From Cyrtodaria siliqua (lineage: Eukaryota; Mollusca; Bivalvia; Adapedonta; Hiatellidae), in the NCBI GenBank assembly GCA_037043455.1, contig JAWPHD010003245.1:160330-224329 (forward strand): 64,000 nucleotides of DNA. Reading direction: 5' to 3'. Shown here one piece after another: positions 57,985 through 64,000 of this stretch. The position numbers and the translations under genes are program-made. Below the pieces are notes generated by a model. The model made no database searches. It had not been told where the DNA came from and was given only the letters and a program-made list of their open reading frames with translations. Numbering within the stretch: position 1 is the first letter of the stretch; each line of letters opens with the position of its first letter.

Positions 57985-58410
57985 ACTAGTTCCCGCTAAC
58001 ATCAGCGACACCGTCTCTTACAATCTTCAAACTCAAACGATAATCGAACTATGGTTTGTACTCTACTACCAATCATTCCTTCATTCTACTTTTAGAGGCT
58101 GGAATGAACTACCAACAAATACGAAATATTCTGCATCTCTCCCCATTTTCGAAAATCGACTTAATTATAACCGTACAGTAAGTCCAAAACACTTTTACAC
58201 TGGAAATCGCATAACATAGATACAGTACACTCGACTAAGGACTACATGCAGTTCACTAGACCATCAAATCTAACAGACAGTCCTTTGTAACTGTGGATAA
58301 ATAGAAGACATAACCCACTTTCTGTTAACGTATACTTTAAGCACAGAACAGATAAACACTATGTTACTTACCTTACAAGAGATCAATATCCATACATAAA
58401 TTGCGCATAA
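57985..58410 (+). pseudogene. Non-LTR retrotransposon ORF2 C-terminal remnant
   Basis: The frame reads YNLQTQTII..., then FRGWNELPTNTKYSASLPIF (the conserved RxWNxLP region). A TRLRTTCSSLDHQI block follows, then VLCNCG and THFLLTYT, corresponding to the CxC...H...C tail motif of many Jockey/CR1-type elements. At least three in-frame stops occur. No 5' part and no tail were identified. Confidence 0.7.
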
Positions 58411-59438
58411 CACCGTCACAAGAATGTTACCAATCAGTGACCAATTACGGACACACCTCCACATTTGGCTAGGTCTTAGACTCGGTGTTTACCGCTGATG
58501 TTCAGCTGACTTTATTACTTTACAAAACGAATTATCCCAAATAACTAAATGTTTATTCTAATGTGCCGTTATACGTTGCCTTATTTCAAAACACCAATTT
58601 GGAAACATTTAGTTTAAATTACGTACACCAGTATACTCTTCCATATACCGTCTGGTGATAAAGTCCGAGTAACAGCGTTTGTATTCACCTACCGAATACT
58701 ATAACATTTTCGGAAATTTATGGAAATGCTAAAATCATGATAAAAACAAATATCGCAACGGTGTTATTTATTGAAAAGTGATACAAACAAATTGAAAACT
58801 TATCGTCTGCATAAAGTTACAAATGCCATTACTTTTAAAAATTTCTGTAACTGATTCTGAAATTAATTAAACCATAATGTTACCTGAATACAAATGGCAC
58901 ATACGACAAACGATAGAAAGGATAATTATGAAACAAATATCAAAGGATATTACAGCAACTGATATTTCCATGGCAACCATTACAATACTACACTCATCAC
59001 GTATCAAAACGTAATCTATCTTGTATAACCGTGCTTCTTTCACGCCCCTTCAACATGACAAAGGATCTAGAGAGTCAATCTTCTTCGACCAACCTACGCC
59101 GCTCAGTACTTTCAGTACTTTGATTTTTGAAGTATAATAATATAGATTTGACATGTCAGTCCTCGGCGTGTCAAAGTAGAAATGACGTCAATCAATAGAG
59201 AAGTTCTTTGTTACACAATATATATATTATTAATTAATTTTAACGAGGCATTTGGCGAGTTAAAATAAAAATAATTCATATTGAGTTTGTAATAAAAAAG
59301 TGATTCAGAAATGGACATAAAACCGCCGTTATCAGTTGTTATAGAAAATAGATTTATAACGTAGATCCGCATGCATATATAATACTATATATACTTAACA
59401 CTATACATACTTATTCCTGTTAACACAATGTTCCGATT
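58411..59438. other. No gene recognised
   Basis: AT-rich DNA without tandem structure or open frames of note. Confidence 0.4.
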
Positions 59439-59581
59439 TAACAAATAATGTATGTTTCTTGGGTCCATATGCAAGTTTATAGCCTGTGCAGTCAGACCTA
59501 GAATGTTATATGGTTCAAAGCGATAAACTTGCATATGGATTGAAGCACGAAGTACCATACATTATTTGTTATATTATACCT
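59439..59581. mobile_element. 143-bp MITE/foldback
   Basis: TAACAAATAATGTATGTTTC with CCATATGCAAGTTTAT on the left pairs with ATAAACTTGCATATGG and ATACATTATTTGTTA on the right; arms are about 50 bp with a few bulges. Confidence 0.75.
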
Positions 59582-60120
59582 AACCTGACCAACAAATTAA
59601 AGCAATACGTTTTATGTTTTATTTTTTGACGTCGATTATTTTTTACACATCCGAAACTATAGCTCCAGGACCGGGGCCGGTCACCATCACAGAATAGTGA
59701 CCGGGTTGCTCAAAGAATGAAATATGCAAATGAGGTATAATATAAACTGTCACAGAGTCAATGCATTTCATGCTTGGCCTATCAATTCCAGATTGGACAA
59801 ATATAAGATGAAAGACGTGTTCTTCACTACTAAATGGTGGTTATGTGTTAAACGCGAGTATGACACACATTCTATTGTTCTATTGGAAGCCCTATATCTG
59901 TTGATTGATATGACTGTTATAAAACACTGTATGGAGAATAAATGATCATCGATTTGTCTCTTGACATAAATCATTCCTATATACGACAAAGAAGGCAAAA
60001 CAATTATAACATTTAATCGGGATAATCTGGACTAAATCATATTGACGCGATAGTGTATAAACCTTCCAATATGAAATAATACATATACTCTTGTTATACC
60101 GTGTAAGTAATAAAACTGTT
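59582..60120. other. No gene recognised
   Basis: A 73-codon ORF (59724-59945) overlaps an opposite ORF of 76 codons; neither has a recognisable domain. CCAGGACCGGGGCCGGTCACC near 59668 is a small GC-rich palindrome-like island. Confidence 0.35.
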
Positions 60121-60131
60121 TGTCCGAAATT

Positions 60132-60358
60132 GCTGTAGGTTCGATCCCTCAGGGGCCTTGGAATCTGAGTTAGGGTTAGGGTTAGGTTAGGAAGCTATCC
60201 AGCTGGCTTGAGGAAGGTTGGTGGTTCTACCAAGGTGGCGGCCCGTGCACGAACATTGCCCGGAGCTGTGGTCTTCCTCCCTCAGTGGAAGTTGGATAAG
60301 TCGCCATATGACCTTAGCTGTTGGTGCTACTATAAAATCCAATTCAATTCAATTCAAT
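60132..60358 (+). mobile_element. SINE with 11-bp duplication and telomere-like tract
   Basis: TGTCCGAAATT lies at 60121-60131 and 60359-60369. The insert begins near a B-box-like GTAGGTTCGATCCCTC, has body GGTGGTTCTACCAAGGTGG and GACCTTAGCTGTTGGTGC, and a (CAATT)n tail. It is a 5'-truncated relative of the SINE at 61665. GTTAGGGTTAGGGTTAGG at 60173-60191 equals three metazoan telomere units. Confidence 0.85.
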
Positions 60359-60407
60359 TGTCCGAAATTATTGACCGTTTATTTTTTTTTAGAACGTACT
60401 ATAATTG

Positions 60408-60689
60408 TATTGAACTGAATGTTGTTTAACGGCTCATCAACACAGTATAGGTAACTTAGAGCCGCCCCAGAGAGAGGGGAAGGATACATAGGAATCCCGG
60501 AACCTGCCCTACTCTTATTATCGAATAGATTCCTATGGTTCTTTAACGTGCTCGGAGGATAGACCGATACACGGGACCGCCCGGTTTACGTCCCCATCCG
60601 ACGGACGAGGCTAAGGGAAAGTGTCTTGCCCAAGAACACACCAACGGAACTCAGTGGCACCACGGAGGATTGAACCCGGGGCCTCCGGT
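60408..60689 (-). mobile_element. 5'-truncated SINE, minus strand, 11-bp duplication
   Basis: Inverse copy of the 18424 SINE: TGTTGTTTAACGGCTCATCA to GGATTGAACCCGGGGCCTCC. TACTATAATTG flanks it at 60397-60407 and 60690-60700. Truncation falls in the tRNA anticodon arm. Confidence 0.88.
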
Positions 60690-60725
60690 TACTATAATTG
60701 AGATTCCGCCCTATTCCAAATACGA

Positions 60726-60956
60726 TTCATACTGCAATATATTCATACTGCAACCTAATCATACTGCAACATGTTCATACTGCAACCTGTTCATACTGCA
60801 ACATGTTCATACTGCAACCTGTTCATACTGCAACCTGCTCATACCAAAACCTATTCATACTACAACCTATTCATACTGCAACATATTTATACTGCAACCT
60901 GTTGATACTGCAACCTATTCATACTGCAACCTGTTCATACTGCAACCTGTTTCTTG
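60726..60956 (+). repeat. 16-bp minisatellite, ~14 copies
   Basis: TTCATACTGCAACCTG recurs every 16 bp (CATACTG at 60728, 60744, 60760, 60776), with variants CATG and CTAT. Because 16 is not a multiple of three, the two open plus frames show the same peptide string in rotation. Confidence 0.9.
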
Positions 60957-61664
60957 AGTATTCTTGTATGACTTGCACTGACAGATACACGTCAACTTAT
61001 CAGTCAGTCATTTCTGAATATAACTCATATTATATATACAAACTTCACCCCAAATCCAATTGATACGCAAATACCGTGAACAATGCCTTATTAAGACTGT
61101 CCGGGTTCACGCCTAATTGGCACCATTGTGTCGTCCGTGTGTTGGGCAAGTCATTCTCTCTTTATTAAAGACACATTTCCCAGCTGAATGTAGTCGTTGA
61201 AAAATCATGGATAGCATGCTTTTTAACTGCTTACTTCTCGCTGACTGATTAACACAGAGACATTATATTGAGGCCCCATCACAGTTTTTTTCTTTTCATT
61301 AACTATTACCTTAGTTTTTGATATAACATATATTGTAACTAAAAACGCTAGATTGTTTATTATGGGGGAGCATATAGTCGCCGCTTTTTCCATCCGTCCG
61401 TGTGTGCGTCGGTGCGGTCGTGCGTCACACTTTTTGTCCGGAGCATAACTCAAAAAGTATGCTTGCTTAAAGTTCGTGTGAATGATTAGGACAATGAGAC
61501 GGAGTGCAGTTCATAGGAACCATAACTCTAGCTTCACTACTTTTTTAATTATCTCCCTTTTTTGAAAAATCTTATCCCGAGCATAATAGCTCGGGATAAT
61601 TACGGATTAATTTTTCGGGGGCATTTATGAACAAACATTTAATGATGCTTCACATAAACTTGGG
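60957..61664. repeat. Dispersed repeat ends in gene-free DNA
   Basis: 61360-61470 has GGGGGAGCATATAGTCGCCG, CATCCGTCCGTGTGTGCGTC and TTTTTGTCCGGAGCATAACTC, a form I recall from bivalve dispersed repeats. A hairpin (TCCCGAGCATAATAGCTCGGGA) is at 61576-61597. No gene is supported. Confidence 0.45.
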
Positions 61665-61925
61665 GTCGTCCGTGGTCGAGTGGTCTCAGATTTGAAATCA
61701 CATATCCTTCACGGCTGTGGGTTCGATTACCCATGGGGCCAGGACTGTTCAGTATGTGAGTATCAAACTATCCAGCTTGCTTGCGGAACGTCGGTGGTTC
61801 TAGTCAGGTGCGCGCCTGTGCACCAAAAAATGCCCGGGTTTGCACCTGGGGTCTTCCTCCACCAATAAAAAGCTGGGATGTCGCCAAATGACCTTAGCTG
61901 TTGGTGCAACTATAAAATCCAGTTT
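61665..61925 (+). mobile_element. tRNA-Ser-like SINE with complete head
   Basis: The head (61664-61742) has A-box CCGTGGTCGAGTGGTC, anticodon arm GATTTGAAATC (TGA), and B-box GGGTTCGATTACC. The body (CTATCCAGCTTGCTTGCGGA, GACCTTAGCTGTTGGTGC) matches 60192-60345. The tail (AAAATCCAGTTTAATG) is not simple-repeat, and no duplication was found. Confidence 0.75.
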
Positions 61926-62461
61926 AATGAAGATGAAGATTTGGTTGAATTCCGACAAGCGGTTTCTGAGAAAAGGTCGTCAGAAGCAAAAGACAACTGA
62001 AGGACGACGGACGAAGAGTGATTCCAAAACATCACATTGAGCCTTCGGCTCAGGTAATCAACAACACTGACAGATGACAACGATTTTTGACTTTTGAAGT
62101 CCCGATGAGTTTCTTGCATTTGAGATTTACTAAAACATGGCAGAGAAGTAACTGATAACAGAGTATATTGTGCTAAAAATACAAAAACTATTAATTGTTA
62201 ACAGGGGTCTTTTAAGAAAATCCATCTATACATAGTTGTTTTAACATATATACAAGTGCACATAAAATGCAAAACGTTATAATTTTTACTACATTATTTT
62301 ACACTCTTTATGGGACAGGCCTCATCCTTTGACAAAAAACTAATAATCTCAATTTTCTTGTGCAAATGTATTTCTAACAGCGATTTACAGTTACCTATAG
62401 AAATTCTCTCCCCACCAAATACAATAGGCTCGAAATGTGTCTTTAACATTGTACTCTAGCA
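61926..62461. other. Dispersed repeat end, then gene-free DNA
   Basis: 61985-62060 has GACGACGGACGAAGAGTGAT and a GAGCCTTCGGCTCAGGT hairpin end, like the 24855-24917 repeat terminus. No gene is supported after it. Confidence 0.5.
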
Positions 62462-63817
62462 ATATATACTGAAAGGAAAAAGAAACGCAGGGTGCGTATT
62501 TCCGCTATATATTGTATGTTTAATATGCTACTGCTAATCGAATGGTACAGGGCGACATTAGGCCTGTCCTTTTAGAAAGAAGGTTTAAACAGCACAGAAC
62601 ACACCAATGGTTACCCCTTTAAAGTTTCATTATCGTCAGAATGCGCATTTGGCTCAAGCAGGTGAGCAAACTTAGGCTTTAAGGGTGGCCACTGCTGAGG
62701 TTTTGGATTTTTGCACTTCCGGAAATTTACATTAATTTTGTTATATTTCAAAAATGAAAATTTTATAAAAAAGATTTTGACCTCACATTTTGTGCCCAAA
62801 ATTGACAATTTTTATCATAAGCCAAAATGGGGGGTAGGGGTACACAAGATGGTATTTCTCAAAAACCGTTTAATATATTCACTTAATTTAAACTATTACA
62901 AAGACATGTGTTAGGATATACAGAGACAGCAATAAAAAGTATTGTTCCTATTATTTGTTGCAGACCTATGCCGTTATATGTCAGAGCTCGTCGAAATCTA
63001 AAAAAGCACATTTTTTTCTCAGTTTTTATTGAATATCTTTCTTATATGCACACCGACCCCCAATTTTTATTTTTTCATTTTAAAACTCAGGTCTTGTATA
63101 TATTGTAGACAAAATATCTCAAAAAGTTTTCTGTTCCTTTATCATGAAAAATTGATTGATCACAAATTTAAAAATGCAATTTATAGTAAACTGGGTGGGG
63201 TAATGACAAGGGATGTAATAATTTTTCAGATGGTGATAAAAATACCACAACCCTTAATTTTTCGTCCTAAAGTATGAACTATTACATTAAAAAAGACGGA
63301 AAATCGATACCTGTTCTGCAAACCACACTACACACATATAAGTTGCCATACACAATTTGCAGCTGATTCAGAATTTAAAACCACACTGTGAGAGTGTATT
63401 ACTAAAGATGAATTTTGCGAAAAAGTTAAATCACCGACCCATCATTATTTTTCCAGAAACTAACTAGTAATATGTTAGTCTTCATAAAAAACAGGGAAAT
63501 TAAAAAGTCTTACTGTTCTGATATTCACCAGAGGGCACCCTTAAATGTTGCAATTTACTTAACATTAAATACAGTACTGAACTGGCTCAATTTTTCAAAG
63601 AGGAACTTCATTATTTATGAATTTCTTGTTACAACGTGTACTGTGATTAAAACGTCTACAACATCACAGTTGTGTCCTTTCTCTAACTAACTGCACTTCT
63701 TTTTTTTTACAAAACATCTTGGGATTTCCTTGGAATATATAAGGAATTATGTGTGCAGTATATGGAATATATAGCGGAAATACGCACCCTGCGTTTCTTT
63801 TTCCTTTCAGTATATAT
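62462..63817. mobile_element. 1.36 kb DNA element with ~52-bp perfect TIRs
   Basis: ATATATACTGAAAGGAAAAA and GAAACGCAGGGTGCGTATTT at the left (62462-62513) are the exact inverse of the right end (63766-63817). The interior is AT-rich, and its ORFs (at most 82 codons) show no transposase motif. The end sequence is palindromic (ATATAT), so the exact duplication is unclear. The superfamily is undetermined. Confidence 0.85.
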
Positions 63818-64000
63818 CTTCTGTACAAATGCTGAAATAAAATATGTTTAGACTTAAATATATCTGAATTCGCAGTTTTCATGAATTTTATCACACATTG
63901 TTGGATAAATGATCAAATTAAATTCTTACCTTAATATTCAGTAACTTTGAAATCTGATTGTTTGTAGTTCCAATAGAAATAAATGACGTATCACATAATG
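63818..64000. other. Right edge, nothing recognised
   Basis: AT-rich sequence. No feature is supported. Confidence 0.4.

Noticed and set aside
60173..60191. Chromosome end (telomere)
   Set aside because: Only three TTAGGG units, inside a SINE with unique sequence on both sides.
60670..61063. 95- and 121-codon plus ORFs
   Set aside because: Products of a 16-bp minisatellite in two frames.

Overview
The window looks like an AT-rich genomic segment from a metazoan, most probably a bivalve mollusc. The evidence is intron-containing genes with GT/AG junctions, tRNA-derived SINEs, degenerate retroelements, and dispersed repeats ending in runs such as GGACGGACAGACAGACGG of the kind common in bivalve genomes. 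There is no bacterial-style gene packing, operon or CRISPR array. I cannot fix the species from the sequence alone.

Only one complete, clearly intact protein gene is visible: a Mab-21-domain, cGAS-like receptor (cGLR) type nucleotidyltransferase at 31362-33497 (+). Its coding sequence lies in one exon behind a good splice acceptor. A candidate non-coding 5' exon sits at 28103-28163. The roughly 3.2 kb intron between them is almost wholly minisatellite (62-bp units changing to 73-bp units) and AAT/ACT microsatellite. Downstream, the last ~21 codons, the stop and ~30 bp of 3' flank have been amplified into a ~94-bp tandem array of about 14 copies (33418-34855).

A second gene enters from the left edge on the minus strand. 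Two exons (5422-4730 and 950-702) join in phase to encode a helix-turn-helix plus DDE-integrase protein of a type widespread in aquatic invertebrates. The rest lies outside the window. Its intron holds nested mobile elements: a long-TIR DNA element (about 1287-4356) that contains a Helitron2/HINE-like element (1558-3634) with ~317-bp internal tandem repeats.

Most of the remainder is mobile and repetitive DNA. 7-14 kb has a TTAA-flanked piggyBac-type MITE, several palindromic foldback elements, a MULE-like element nested in a GACGTC-rich element with a 9-bp duplication, and a decayed heptapeptide-like repeat. 14.5-16.3 kb is a 79-bp minisatellite. 17.4-20.3 kb holds two copies of a gene fragment with compatible exon junctions, plus a full-length SINE with a 14-bp target-site duplication. 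21-27 kb is dispersed and duplicated repeats. 35-40 kb has MITEs and a 1.3 kb long-inverted-repeat element. 40.7-42 kb has a frameshifted pseudogene of an invertebrate repeat-gene family. 45.6-53.6 kb is a tandem segmental duplication whose two copies carry the same broken Penelope-like reverse transcriptase; the second copy later received an 839-bp Tc1/mariner-type element that itself contains a tRNA-Ser-like SINE. 55-64 kb has tandem arrays, a non-LTR retrotransposon remnant, three SINEs, and a 1.36 kb element with ~52-bp perfect TIRs.

The functional message is limited: one probable innate-immune nucleotidyltransferase gene embedded in, and itself seeding, repetitive DNA.
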